Positions 11,290 to 23,839 of a stretch of 64,000 bases of DNA are shown in pieces. Position 1 is the stretch's first letter, and every line of letters begins with the position of its first letter. Below the pieces are notes generated by a model that saw only the letters and a list, made by a program, of their open reading frames with translations, ran no database searches and was not told where the DNA came from. Both the position numbers and the translations under genes were made by a program. The stretch comes from Variovorax boronicumulans (GTDB taxonomy: Bacteria; Pseudomonadota; Gammaproteobacteria; Burkholderiales; Burkholderiaceae_C). The stretch covers positions 248,001 to 312,000 of the forward strand of contig NZ_VEDO01000007.1 in the NCBI RefSeq assembly GCF_007677875.1, given 5' to 3'.

Positions 11290-12285
11290 ATGCCGCCATC
11301 AACTTCCTGGATCGGTCTTTCGGCACTGGCGCTCGTGCTCGGCGGCTGCGCCGCACCGCCCCCGACCGGTGAAGCCAGGCAGGTCAACACGCTGGGCATG
11401 GTGTTCGTGCGGATCCCGGCCGGCAGCTTTCGCATGGGCACGGCGGCATCGGTCGAAGAGCTCCAGGCGCTCTATCCCCAGGCCGAGCAGGCCCGCCTGC
11501 GTGGCCTGGACGATGAACGGCCAGCGCACACCGTTCGCATCACGCGGTCGTTCTACCTGGGGCAGCACGAGGTCACCGTGGGCCAGTTCCGCGCGTTCCT
11601 CGCACGCTCGGGCTACGTGCCTGAATCCATCGCCGACGGCACAGGCGGCTACGGCTGGAACCCAGCCTACGATCCTGCCACCACGGTGCGCGGCGACGCC
11701 TTCGAGGGCCGCGCACCGCGCTACTCCTGGCGCAACCCGGGTTTCGCGCAGGGCGACGACCACCCCGTCGTCAACGTGACCTGGAACGATGCCCAGGCGC
11801 TCGCCCAGTGGCTCTCGCGCACCGAGGGGCAGCGCTACCGGCTGCCGACGGAGGCCGAATGGGAATACGCCTGCCGCGCCGGCCAGCAGGGCGCCGAGCC
11901 ACCGCCCGCCGCGCTGCAGGGCCAGGCCAACGTGTTCGACCGCGACGCGGCCGTGCATTGGCCGCGCTGGGCCGAGCAGGCCTTCCCCTTCCATGACGGC
12001 TTTGCCTTCACCGCCCCCGTGGGCAGCTTCGCGCCCAATGCCTTCGGCCTGCACGACATGCTGGGCAACGTCTGGGAATGGACGGCCGACTGGCATGCCG
12101 ACGACTACTACGCGCATTCCCCCGCGGACGACCCGCGGGGACCGCTCGAAGGCGAAGTCAAGGTCCGCCGCGGCGGCTCCTGGCACACCTGGCCGCTCTA
12201 TGCGCGCTGCGGCTTTCGCAACTGGAACACGCCCGAGACGCGCTACACACTGGTCGGCATCCGGTTGGTGCTGGAGGCACCGTGA
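11290..12285 (+). CDS. SUMF1/formylglycine-generating-enzyme-like lipoprotein
   Basis: A 331-residue predicted lipoprotein: hydrophobic leader with lipobox LVLGGC (Cys20), then a SUMF1 (FGE-sulfatase) domain. Typical family motifs are present: GMVFVRIPAGSFRMG, HPVVNVTWNDA, YRLPTEAEWEYACRAG, FGLHDMLGNVWEW and RRGGSWHT. The cysteine pair that makes a true formylglycine-generating enzyme is not there: the region after GGSW has a single Cys two positions past the expected second site. It is therefore more likely a structural or ligand-binding relative than an FGE. Starts 15 bp after glnD; role unknown. Confidence 0.83.
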   Translation: MPPSTSWIGLSALALVLGGCAAPPPTGEARQVNTLGMVFVRIPAGSFRMGTAASVEELQALYPQAEQARLRGLDDERPAHTVRITRSFYLGQHEVTVGQFRAFLARSGYVPESIADGTGGYGWNPAYDPATTVRGDAFEGRAPRYSWRNPGFAQGDDHPVVNVTWNDAQALAQWLSRTEGQRYRLPTEAEWEYACRAGQQGAEPPPAALQGQANVFDRDAAVHWPRWAEQAFPFHDGFAFTAPVGSFAPNAFGLHDMLGNVWEWTADWHADDYYAHSPADDPRGPLEGEVKVRRGGSWHTWPLYARCGFRNWNTPETRYTLVGIRLVLEAP

Positions 12286-12402
12286 TCCGGTCTGCTGCTC
12301 GACACCTCCAGCGCCGCGCTGCGCCTGGAGTGGTTGGTGATCCTCGCGCTGATGGTGGTGCGCATGCCGCTGTTCCTCGTGATGGGACGAGCCCATGCCG
12401 CT
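12286..12402 (+). pseudogene. C-terminal fragment resembling the RMD1/DUF155 family
   Basis: Directly after the stop of the SUMF1 gene, and in the same frame, the text LLLDTSSAALRLEWLVILAL followed by MVVRMPLFLVMGR appears without any start codon. It resembles the C-terminal membrane-anchor segment of RMD1/DUF155 proteins (…HRLEWIIIxLIxxE…). The bulk of such a gene is absent, so this looks like a leftover from a deletion whose other end is the SUMF1 gene. The match is short and by memory of the family, so confidence is limited. Confidence 0.45.
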
Positions 12403-12607
12403 CAACGAACGGCTTCACTTCGATGCGCTGCCCGACCTGTTGCAGTGCATCAAGCCGTGCGAGCACACCATGGGCCGCGGCACGTTCCGCATCCGCCCGA
12501 AGCGGCTGGCTCTGCCGGCCGCTGACAAATCGCATCGGGAGGCCTTCGTGAAAACGGAGTTCGCGAACCGTTCGGTGCTCCCGGACCTGGGGATTGCCGA
12601 GGGCTGA
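12395..12607 (+). CDS. Small hypothetical ORF, doubtful
   Basis: A 70-residue ORF starting MPLNERLHFDALPDLLQCI behind a GGGACGAG stretch. No family is recognised. It has no membrane segment; the sequence is basic in the middle (FRIRPKRLALPAADKSHRE). It follows the DUF155-like fragment in a different frame, in a 342-bp stretch otherwise without a gene, so it could be part of the same decayed DNA rather than a working gene. Confidence 0.25.
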   Translation: MPLNERLHFDALPDLLQCIKPCEHTMGRGTFRIRPKRLALPAADKSHREAFVKTEFANRSVLPDLGIAEG

Positions 12608-12627
12608 GCGCCCCCCCGCGGCGGGGC

Positions 12628-13203
12628 TCAACCGCGGCGGCGGCGTGCCGCGCCGGCCAGGCCCAGGCCCGCCAGCACCAGGGCCAGCGTGGCCGGCTCG
12701 GGCACCTCGCTCGCGTCCTGGAAGCTGAAGTCGTCCATCACGTAGAAGGCGTGCAGGTTGCTCGACACCACGACCGCGTCGATCCCACCGGTCCAGCCGC
12801 TGGCCAGGTAGGCCGGCATGTTGGACAGGCCCAGCGTCTCGGAGCTGCCGACCAGCACGCCTGCCAGGTACAGGTCGAAACGCACCGTGACCTCGCCGTA
12901 GCCCGCGAACCAGGCGCCGTCGAACACCGTCGGCGCAAGGAAGCGGATGGTGCTCGTGGCGTCCGTGCCGTCCCAGCCCATGGCGATGCGGCCATCGCCC
13001 GAATGCGCCGTGAACGGCGCCTCCGATGCGGTGATGACCGACCAGCTGCTGCCCGACCAGTCCAGGCCGCCGTAGCTGGCGGGCACGGCTTCAAAGCCGC
13101 TCGGACCCACGATGTCGTCGAAGCTCAGCACTGCAGCCGAGGCAAGGGAGGTGCACAGCGCCAGGGCCGTGCCGGCGATGATGCCGCGAAAAATGGAATG
13201 CAT
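12628..13203 (-). CDS. PEP-CTERM sorting domain-containing protein
   Basis: Secreted 191-residue protein with an N-terminal signal peptide (MHSIFRGIIAGTALALC, cleavage near ASA) and a C-terminal exosortase signal: VPEPATLALVLAGLGLAG followed by basic AARRRRG. The middle is Gly/Ser/Trp-rich and predicted to be beta-rich (SFDDIVG...WSGSSW), as in many PEP-CTERM surface proteins of unknown role. The ATG at 13203 was chosen because it opens directly into the signal peptide; the frame itself is open further upstream. Only 19 bp separate it from the upstream phospholipase gene on the same strand, so the two may be cotranscribed. Confidence 0.86.
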   Translation of the reverse strand: MHSIFRGIIAGTALALCTSLASAAVLSFDDIVGPSGFEAVPASYGGLDWSGSSWSVITASEAPFTAHSGDGRIAMGWDGTDATSTIRFLAPTVFDGAWFAGYGEVTVRFDLYLAGVLVGSSETLGLSNMPAYLASGWTGGIDAVVVSSNLHAFYVMDDFSFQDASEVPEPATLALVLAGLGLAGAARRRRG

Positions 13204-13222
13204 GTCGGTTCTCGTGAATGGT

Positions 13223-15466
13223 TTAGCGCAGGCCCAGCGCGGGGTCGCTGACGGTGTGGCGGCCGGTCTCGACGCGCCCGGCAAAACGCCGCAGGTAGTC
13301 GGGCTGGCCCGACACGGTGGTGCTGAAGTCGTACCAGTAGCCGTTGCCGGCCGTGGCCAGGCGCAGCGCGAGCTCGCTGCGCGGCGCCAGGGTGTGGCTC
13401 TGGCTCAAGGCGGCATAGGCGTTTGCGGCGATGTTCAAGGTGCACGGCGCGGTGCCGGTGTTGACCAGGCGCAGCACCAGCTCGCCGGTGGCGGCGTCGC
13501 AGCGCACCTGCACCTCGGGCCGCGGCTGGCCGGCCGCGATCGCGCGCAGCGCGCTGCCCGTGAAGTGGCGGTGGTAGCCGTTGGGCCCCAGCACCCAGAG
13601 GTCGTAGGCACCGCCCACAGCCGGCGTCCAGAGGTCCGACAGCGTCTTGCCGGGCTCCACCATGTAGCGGCGCGGCACGGCGGCCAGGTCCTTGCGGTCA
13701 TAGACGTGGAACACGGCAGCCTGGCGGCCGGTGTTGGCAAAATCCAGCGCCACGCGCACGGCCGCCATGGTGGCGCCGGGCTGCACCGCGCAGGTGGTCG
13801 CCAGCTCGTAAGGCAGCGCGCGCGAAGGGCGCGTGCCTTCGGCCTGCACCGGAAACTGCTGCGACGATGGCGGCGCGATCTGTGCCAGCCGCTGCTGGGC
13901 AGCGCGCATCGCGTCGGCCTCGCTTCGGCTCTTGCGGCCTTGCAGCTGGGGCAGCGTCTCGCTGTTGGGCGTGGCGAAGTTGAAGGCGCTGGTCAGGTCG
14001 CCGCAGACGGCGCGGCGGAACGGGCTGATGTTGGGCTCGGCCACACCGAAGCGCGCTTCCAGGAAACGGATCACCGAGGTGTGGTCGAACACCTGCGAGT
14101 TGACCCAGCCGCCACGGCTCCAGGGCGAGATCACGTACATGGGCACGCGCGGGCCGGGGCCGTAGACGCGGCCGTCCGGCGCCGGCTGGCGCGTGCTGCC
14201 GGGTGGCCTGGGATGGGTGTAGTACTCGGCCGTCAGGTCGGCCGGGGCCAGGGTGGTCTTGCCGGCGTAGCCGCCCTTGCCGTCCGGCGAGGGGGCCGAG
14301 GGCGAAGGCACATGGTCGAAGTAGCCGTCGTTCTCGTCGAAGTTGACGATCAGCACGGTCTTGCTCCAGACCTCGGGGTTGGCGGTCAGCGCGTCCAGCA
14401 CCTCCTGCAGAAACCAGGCGCCCTGCACCGGGCTGGAGGGGCCCGGGTGCTCGCAGTAGATCGATGGCGCATTCATCCACGACACCTGGGGCAGCCTGCC
14501 CTCGCGGATGTCGCGCTTGAACGCGTCCAGGTAGGTCTCCGGCGAGTTGCCGGGCAGCGTGTTGGCGATGCCCTTGTACAGCGGGTTGCCCGGGTTGTCG
14601 GTGGCTGCGTCGTAAGCCTTGTAGGGCACGGCCTGGCCGGTGTTGGTGTAGGGCCGGCCCGGCGAGCCGCCAGAGGAAACGGGATAGCCCGAGGCGATGT
14701 TGGCCCGCTTGAACTGGCGGAACGCACCCAGCATGTTGTCGCCCCACTCGTCGGGCATGTTCTGGTAGCTGATCCAATTGATCCCGGCGGCCTCCAGGCG
14801 CTCGGCGTAGGTGGTCCAGGTGTAGCCTGTGTTCACGCCGCTGGCCAGGCCGTCGATGGCATCCCACTCATTGGTCACGAATGCCGTGCCGGTCGGCACC
14901 GCGCCGTTGGTCCCTGTCAAAAAGAAGGCGCGGTTGGCATCGGTCCCCGTATGCATCGCGCAGTGGTACGCGTCGCACAGCGTGAAGGCATTGGCCAGCG
15001 CGAACGGGAACGGGATCTCGGCTTCCTTGAAGTAGCCCATGGAAATGGGGTTCTTGTAGCGCGGCCACTGGTCCATGCGGCCGTTGTCCCAGGCCTGCTG
15101 GCTGTCGTTCCAGTCGTGCGGCGTGCCATTGGCGCGCTGCGCATTGCCCCGGCTGCCATCCAGGTGAAAGGGCATGAGCACGTTGCCGTTCGCCAGGCGC
15201 TGCTGCCAGACGTTGCGGCCCTCAGGCAGTGGAATGGGAAAGCGGTCGCCGAAGCCACGCACGCCGTGCAGCGTGCCGAAATAGTGGTCGAAGGCACGGT
15301 TCTCCTGCATCAGAATCACCACGTGCTCGACGTCGCGGATGGTGCCGGTCGCGTTGTGGGCCGGGATGGCCAGCGCGCGCTGGATGGCTGGTGGGAAGGC
15401 TGCGTAGGTCGCGGCGGCGATGCCCGAGTGGGCACCACCGCGCAGGAAGTTGCGTCGTGAGGTCAT
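13223..15466 (-). CDS. Phosphocholine-specific phospholipase C, Tat-exported
   Basis: Cleaves phospholipid head groups outside the cytoplasm. The 747-residue protein opens with a twin-arginine signal (MTSRRNFLRGG) and a hydrophobic stretch, then the phosphoesterase motif VEHVVILMQENRAFDHYFGT, the metal-site region HCAMHTGTDANRAFF and IVNFDENDGYFDHV. The last ~190 residues fit the two small C-terminal repeats (DUF756) usual for non-haemolytic phospholipase C. The ATG at 15466 directly precedes the Tat motif; a longer frame to 15523 adds residues before it and is unlikely. Related acid phosphatases share the catalytic domain, so the exact substrate is inferred. Confidence 0.88.
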   Translation of the reverse strand: MTSRRNFLRGGAHSGIAAATYAAFPPAIQRALAIPAHNATGTIRDVEHVVILMQENRAFDHYFGTLHGVRGFGDRFPIPLPEGRNVWQQRLANGNVLMPFHLDGSRGNAQRANGTPHDWNDSQQAWDNGRMDQWPRYKNPISMGYFKEAEIPFPFALANAFTLCDAYHCAMHTGTDANRAFFLTGTNGAVPTGTAFVTNEWDAIDGLASGVNTGYTWTTYAERLEAAGINWISYQNMPDEWGDNMLGAFRQFKRANIASGYPVSSGGSPGRPYTNTGQAVPYKAYDAATDNPGNPLYKGIANTLPGNSPETYLDAFKRDIREGRLPQVSWMNAPSIYCEHPGPSSPVQGAWFLQEVLDALTANPEVWSKTVLIVNFDENDGYFDHVPSPSAPSPDGKGGYAGKTTLAPADLTAEYYTHPRPPGSTRQPAPDGRVYGPGPRVPMYVISPWSRGGWVNSQVFDHTSVIRFLEARFGVAEPNISPFRRAVCGDLTSAFNFATPNSETLPQLQGRKSRSEADAMRAAQQRLAQIAPPSSQQFPVQAEGTRPSRALPYELATTCAVQPGATMAAVRVALDFANTGRQAAVFHVYDRKDLAAVPRRYMVEPGKTLSDLWTPAVGGAYDLWVLGPNGYHRHFTGSALRAIAAGQPRPEVQVRCDAATGELVLRLVNTGTAPCTLNIAANAYAALSQSHTLAPRSELALRLATAGNGYWYDFSTTVSGQPDYLRRFAGRVETGRHTVSDPALGLR

Positions 15467-15573
15467 GGCTGTTGTGTGGGGTATGGATGCGCGCGCATGC
15501 GGCGTGTTGCCGCTGCTGCGCACCCTGCCAGCGTAGGCCGCGTGCGTGACGCGACCATGACCTCACCAGCGGA

Positions 15574-19195
<3,622 letters not shown>

Positions 19196-19225
19196 CGGTT
19201 TCCTCTTGTTTTCTAGGGATGGGTT

Positions 19226-22200
19226 TCAGGAATCGGCCATGGACAGGGCCGATTCCATATCGACCGCCACGATGCGCGAGACGCCCTGCTCCTGCATCGT
19301 CACGCCGATCAACTGCTGCGCCATCTCCATGGCAATCTTGTTGTGGCTGATGAACAGGAACTGGGTCTCGCGGCTCATGGCGCTCACGAGTTTGGCATAG
19401 CGCTCGGTGTTGGCATCGTCCAGCGGCGCATCCACCTCGTCGAGCAGGCAGAACGGTGCGGGGTTGAGCTGGAAGATCGCGAACACGAGCGCGATCGCCG
19501 TCAGCGCCTTCTCGCCGCCGGACAGCAAGTGGATGGTCTGGTTCTTCTTGCCGGGGGGCTGGGCGATGACCTGGACGCCCGAGTCCAGGATCTCGTCGCC
19601 CGTGATGACCAGCCGCGCATTGCCGCCGCCGAACAGCTCAGGGAACATGCGGCCGAAGTGGCCGTTGACGGTGTCGAAGGTGCCAGACAGCAGCTCGCGC
19701 GTTTCGTTGTCGATCTTGCGGATCGCGTCTTCGAGCGTGGTCATGGCTTCCAGCAGGTCGGCCATCTGCGCATCGAGGAACTGCTTGCGCTCGCGCGCGG
19801 CACTGAGTTCGTCGAGTGCGGCGAGGTTGACGGCGCCCAGCGCGACGATCTCGCGGTGCAGCCGGTCGATCTCGGTCTGCAAGCCCGACAGGCGCACATT
19901 GCCCTCGGTGATGGACTGGGCCAGCTGGGCCATGTCCACGCCGGCGTCTGCAAGGTGCTGGCTGTACTGCTCCAGGCCCAGGCGCGCGGCCTGCTCTTTG
20001 AGCTGGAATTCGGTGATGCGCTGGCGCAGCGGGTCGAGTTCACGCTCGAACTTGAGCCTGCGCTCGTCGCTCGCGCGCAGGCGCTGCGTGAGGTCGTCGT
20101 ACTCGCTGCGCTGCGCGCCCAGCGCCGCCTCGCGCTCGAGCTTGAGCGCCAGCGCGTTCTGCAGCCCGGCCTGGGCCGCGGCGTCCGACAGACGCGAGAG
20201 TTCCTCGCGCGCACGCTCCTCCTCGCCGACGAGGGCACCCGCCTGCTGCTCGGCCATGGCGATGGCGCGCGCGAGTTCGTCGCGCCGCGCGCCCAGGCTG
20301 CGGTGGGCGAATTGCGCCTCCTGGGCCTGGCGCTCCAGACTGCGTTGCTGCTCGCGCGATTCGGCCAGCCGGCGCTGGGCGTCGATCACGCGCTCGTCGA
20401 GCTGGGCATGGCGTTCCTGGCTGTCGGCCAGTTGCATGTCCAGCTCCTCGAAGCGGGCCTCGGCCGTGATGCGCCGCTCCTGCAGATCCTCGAGTTGGGC
20501 ATCGACCTCGGCCAGGTCACCGGACAACTGTTCGTTGCGGGCCCGGGCCTGCTCGGCCAGTTGCTGCAGCCGAAGCGTCTCGACCTGCAGTTGGTGCGCG
20601 CTGCTCTGGGTTTCGGCGGCTTCGCGGCGCGCGCTGACCAGGCGCTGCGCGGCGTCGGCATAGGCCGCCTCGGCGCGCACGAGGGCGCTGCGCGATTCCT
20701 CGCAGATCAGGGCCTGGGCGCGCAACTGCTTGTCCAGGTTCTCGATCTCCTGCGCGCGGGCCAGCAGGCCGGCCTGCTCGGAGTCCTGCGCGTAAAAGCT
20801 CACGCTGTGCGCGCCCACCGCGTGGCCCGCGCGTACGTAGATGGCGTCGCCAGGCTGCAGCTGGCCGCGCTGGGCCAGGGCTTCCTCAAAGCTCTGTGCC
20901 GTGTAGCAACCGTGCAGCCACTCGGCGAACAGCGCGCGCTGGGACGCATCGCCCAGGCGCAGCAGCTCCGCCAGGCGCGGCAGCTTGCCCGCCTCCTGCG
21001 CAGCCGGTGCCGCTGGCGGGCTGTAGAAGGCCAGCTTGGCCGGCGGGCCATCGGCACCTTGCTGGCCCAGGAAGCCCTTGACGCTGTCGAGCCGCGAGAT
21101 CTCCAGCGCACCGAGGCGTTCGCGCAAAGCGGCTTCCAGCGCGTTTTCCCAGCCCTGCTCGATGTGGATGCGGCTCCAGATGCCCTGCAGGCCGTCCAGG
21201 CCGTGGCGGGCCAGCCAGGGCGCGAGCTTGCCGTCGGTGCGCACCTTCTCCTGCAGCGCCTTGAGCGCCTCGGCGCGGGCCGACAGGTCGGCCTCGCGCG
21301 CCGACTCGGCGTTGACGGTCTGCTGGCGCGTGCGCCGCTCCCCGTCGAGTTGGGGCACGCTGTCCTGCAGTTCCTGCAGCCGTGCGTCGGCGATGCTGGC
21401 AGCCTCCTGGGCCGCTTCAAGCTGTTCCTGCAGCTGGGCCAGGCGCGCCTCGTCGGGCATGGCCAGCGCGCGCTGGTCGGTGACGAGGCGATCACGGCGC
21501 TGGTTGAGCTGGCGCGACTGCTCCTCGATGCTGCGCTGCTCGGCCGCCAGCACCTGGATCTGCTGCTGCACCTGGGCCACGCGCGTGCGCTGTTCGTTGG
21601 CATGGGCCTGCGCCTGATTCAGCGCATCTTCGAGTTCGGGCAGGCGCGCGGCCTGTTCCTCGACCTGCGCGGCCAGCAGTTCGGCGGCCTCCTCGGCCTG
21701 CTCGCCCTGGCCCGACAGCGTCTCGATCTCGGCCTCGGCGTCCTCACGGCGTGTGCCCCATTGGCCGATCTGCTCCTTGAGCGTGGCCAGGCGCTGCTCC
21801 ACGCGCTGGCGGCCTTCGATGACGAAGCGGATCTCGCTTTCCAGCTTGCCGACCTCGGCGCTGGCCTCGTACAGTTTGCCCTGGGCCTGGTTGACGAGGT
21901 CGCCGGCGGCGTAATGGGCCTGGCGCACGGTTTCGAGCTCGGCCTCGATGTGACGCAGGTCGGCCACGCGGGCCTCCAGCGCGGTCTGCGCGTTCGCCAC
22001 CTCGGCCAGGATGCGGGCCTGCTCGGCCTCGCTGTCGGCCCGCTTGAGGAACCAAAGCTGGTGTTGCTTGAGCGTGGCGCTGGCCTGCAGCGCGTGGTAG
22101 CGCTGCGCCACCTCGGCCTGTTTTTCGAGCTTTTCGAGGTTTGCGTTGAGCTCGCGCAGGATGTCCTCGACGCGGGTCAGGTTCTCGCGCGTGTCCGACA

Positions 22201-22750
22201 GCCGGTTCTCAGTCTCGCGCCGGCGCTCCTTGTACTTGGAGACGCCGGCCGCCTCTTCGAGGAACAGCCGCAGTTCCTCTGGCTTGGATTCGATGATGCG
22301 GCTGATCGTGCCCTGGCCGATGATGGCGTAGGCGCGCGGCCCCAGCCCGGTGCCCAGAAACACGTCCTGCACGTCGCGCCGGCGCACGGGCTGGTTGTTG
22401 ATGTAGTAGCTGCTGGTGCCGTCGCGCGTGAGCACGCGCTTGACGGCGATCTCGGTGAACTGGGACCACTGGCCACCGGCGCGGTGGTCAGCGTTGTCGA
22501 ACACCAGTTCCACGCTGGCGCGGCTGGCCGGCTTGCGCGAGGTCGTGCCGTTGAAGATCACGTCCTGCATGGACTCGCCGCGCAATTCGCTTGCCTTGCT
22601 CTCGCCCAGCACCCATCGCACGGCGTCCATGATGTTGGACTTGCCGCAGCCGTTCGGCCCGACCACGCCCACGAGTTGCCCCGGCAGCAGGAAGTTCGTG
22701 GGCTCGACGAAGGACTTGAAGCCGGCCAGCTTGATGGAGTTGAGGCGCAA
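19226..22750 (-). CDS. smc: Chromosome segregation protein SMC
   Basis: ATPase that compacts and segregates the chromosome. The 1174-residue chain has the N-terminal Walker A (GPNGCGKSN), long coiled coils on both sides of a hinge around residues 510-650, and the C-terminal signature LLSGGEKALTAIAL with Walker B FCLLDEVDAPLDDAN. The frame is open to 22798, but the TTG at 22750 gives MRLNSIKLAGFKSF, the universal SMC start; no ATG or GTG is available there. First gene of the smc-zipA-ligA-def group, 30 bp before zipA. Confidence 0.96.
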   Translation of the reverse strand: MRLNSIKLAGFKSFVEPTNFLLPGQLVGVVGPNGCGKSNIMDAVRWVLGESKASELRGESMQDVIFNGTTSRKPASRASVELVFDNADHRAGGQWSQFTEIAVKRVLTRDGTSSYYINNQPVRRRDVQDVFLGTGLGPRAYAIIGQGTISRIIESKPEELRLFLEEAAGVSKYKERRRETENRLSDTRENLTRVEDILRELNANLEKLEKQAEVAQRYHALQASATLKQHQLWFLKRADSEAEQARILAEVANAQTALEARVADLRHIEAELETVRQAHYAAGDLVNQAQGKLYEASAEVGKLESEIRFVIEGRQRVEQRLATLKEQIGQWGTRREDAEAEIETLSGQGEQAEEAAELLAAQVEEQAARLPELEDALNQAQAHANEQRTRVAQVQQQIQVLAAEQRSIEEQSRQLNQRRDRLVTDQRALAMPDEARLAQLQEQLEAAQEAASIADARLQELQDSVPQLDGERRTRQQTVNAESAREADLSARAEALKALQEKVRTDGKLAPWLARHGLDGLQGIWSRIHIEQGWENALEAALRERLGALEISRLDSVKGFLGQQGADGPPAKLAFYSPPAAPAAQEAGKLPRLAELLRLGDASQRALFAEWLHGCYTAQSFEEALAQRGQLQPGDAIYVRAGHAVGAHSVSFYAQDSEQAGLLARAQEIENLDKQLRAQALICEESRSALVRAEAAYADAAQRLVSARREAAETQSSAHQLQVETLRLQQLAEQARARNEQLSGDLAEVDAQLEDLQERRITAEARFEELDMQLADSQERHAQLDERVIDAQRRLAESREQQRSLERQAQEAQFAHRSLGARRDELARAIAMAEQQAGALVGEEERAREELSRLSDAAAQAGLQNALALKLEREAALGAQRSEYDDLTQRLRASDERRLKFERELDPLRQRITEFQLKEQAARLGLEQYSQHLADAGVDMAQLAQSITEGNVRLSGLQTEIDRLHREIVALGAVNLAALDELSAARERKQFLDAQMADLLEAMTTLEDAIRKIDNETRELLSGTFDTVNGHFGRMFPELFGGGNARLVITGDEILDSGVQVIAQPPGKKNQTIHLLSGGEKALTAIALVFAIFQLNPAPFCLLDEVDAPLDDANTERYAKLVSAMSRETQFLFISHNKIAMEMAQQLIGVTMQEQGVSRIVAVDMESALSMADS

Positions 22751-22847
22751 GGGTGACTGAAATGAAAGTGGCCAGCACACAGGCTGGCCAAACGGCAATC
22801 GGGTGAGCGGATCGAAGTGTACCCAGCGTCACTACCCACAAAAGCAC

Positions 22848-22876
22848 AAGCCCGGCAGGATGAACCTGCCGGGCTT
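22848..22876. terminator. Strong hairpin terminator downstream of the second PEP-CTERM gene
   Basis: Perfect 12-bp stem AAGCCCGGCAGG / CCTGCCGGGCTT with a 5-nt loop. On the plus strand it is followed by TCTCTC; on the minus strand, the direction of the PEP-CTERM gene that ends at 22927, it is followed by GTGCTTTTG. Placed to stop transcription of that gene before smc. Confidence 0.8.
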
Positions 22877-22926
22877 TCTCTCAGCCTGCGTTGCTCGGGA
22901 AAGGAGCAACCGTTGCCAAATGGCGC

Positions 22927-23628
22927 TTACTTGGCCTGCTTGCGGCGGCCGGCGGCAAGACCCAGAAGACCCAGCCCCATCAGAGCCACGGAGGCGGGCT
23001 CGGGAATCCGATTGACGGCGGTTGCACTGTAGAAGGTGCCCGTCCCGAGGGTGCGAACGTTGCCGTCCGGGTCGGTCACCACCGAAGAGGACGCGGTCGA
23101 GAACGTAAAGTCTGCACCATCGGTCTTGGTGTTGGTGTCAAAGTAGCTGGCCGCAAGCCCAGCGACGACGTCCAGTTGTCCACCGCCGGTCACGGACGAG
23201 GGCGAAATGAAGCCGCTCAACGAGTAACCATTCGCGGTATGGCCAGCGAGTTGCAGCCACAAAGCGCTGGTGTTGTCGGCATAGGTGATCGTGACATCCA
23301 CCACGCCCTGGTCGTACAAGCGCACGGCGCCGACGCCCGGGATGGGCGTCGAACTCAGATAGTTGAAACCGCTGAACGTGTATGTAAGGCTGCAACCGGC
23401 GCAGAGGAAACCTGCGTTGTCGTTGATCTTGGTCACCGACCCCGACCCCGTCACCGTGTACGGGGCTGCGCCCGAAATGTTCTGGAAGAAGTTGTCGGAG
23501 GTGCTCGTGAAGTCGAAGCCGTAGGAGGTGTCCCAGGTCACACCACCGACGCTCACGATGGCAGCTTGCGCGCCAGTGAACGCGGCGAGCAGGGCTGCAC
23601 TGGCGAGAGTCTTTTTCAGAATGTTCAT
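22927..23628 (-). CDS. PEP-CTERM sorting domain-containing protein
   Basis: Secreted 233-residue protein: signal peptide MNILKKTLASAALLAAF...AQA, a Thr/Ser/Asn/Gly-rich body with a single close cysteine pair (CAGC), and the exosortase signal IPEPASVALMGLGLLGLAAG followed by RRKQAK. The ATG at 23628 has a good AAGGACG site; an open extension to 23685 has none and lies between the promoter and the gene. A sigma-54 promoter lies upstream. Base composition is lower in GC than the neighbours, as is the 200-bp region upstream. Function of the mature protein is unknown; such proteins are often extracellular-matrix components. Confidence 0.9.
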   Translation of the reverse strand: MNILKKTLASAALLAAFTGAQAAIVSVGGVTWDTSYGFDFTSTSDNFFQNISGAAPYTVTGSGSVTKINDNAGFLCAGCSLTYTFSGFNYLSSTPIPGVGAVRLYDQGVVDVTITYADNTSALWLQLAGHTANGYSLSGFISPSSVTGGGQLDVVAGLAASYFDTNTKTDGADFTFSTASSSVVTDPDGNVRTLGTGTFYSATAVNRIPEPASVALMGLGLLGLAAGRRKQAK

Positions 23629-23685
23629 ATTTCGTCCTTTGTCTGTGAACCTGAGGGCGATCCTTGCGCCCTCCTCCATATACAA

Positions 23686-23702
23686 AGCACGAACAATGCC
23701 AG
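23686..23702 (-). promoter_or_regulatory. Sigma-54 (RpoN) -24/-12 promoter of the PEP-CTERM gene
   Basis: On the minus strand the 17-mer CTGGCATTGTTCGTGCT matches the sigma-54 consensus YTGGCACGRNNNTTGCW at the invariant GG and GC with the required 10-nt spacing and at most other positions. Transcription would begin near 23675, leaving a leader of about 47 nt before the ATG at 23628. Sigma-54 control of PEP-CTERM genes with the PrsK/PrsR system is known from other proteobacteria. Confidence 0.78.
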
Positions 23703-23839
23703 GACGGAGTACTCTCCTAACTATCTGTTTTCATTATGAAATTCTTCGAGGCGTCACGTTTTCACACATTTATTTGTAAGTTTGTGCGACATGTGTGTGT
23801 GAGTTAATTCACGACCGCTCTGCCTGCGTTCGACCATGT

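Noticed and set aside
12610..12627. GC-rich palindrome downstream of the first PEP-CTERM gene.
   Set aside because: It has a CCCCGC-type stem but no T-run on the minus strand, so it is not convincing as a terminator.
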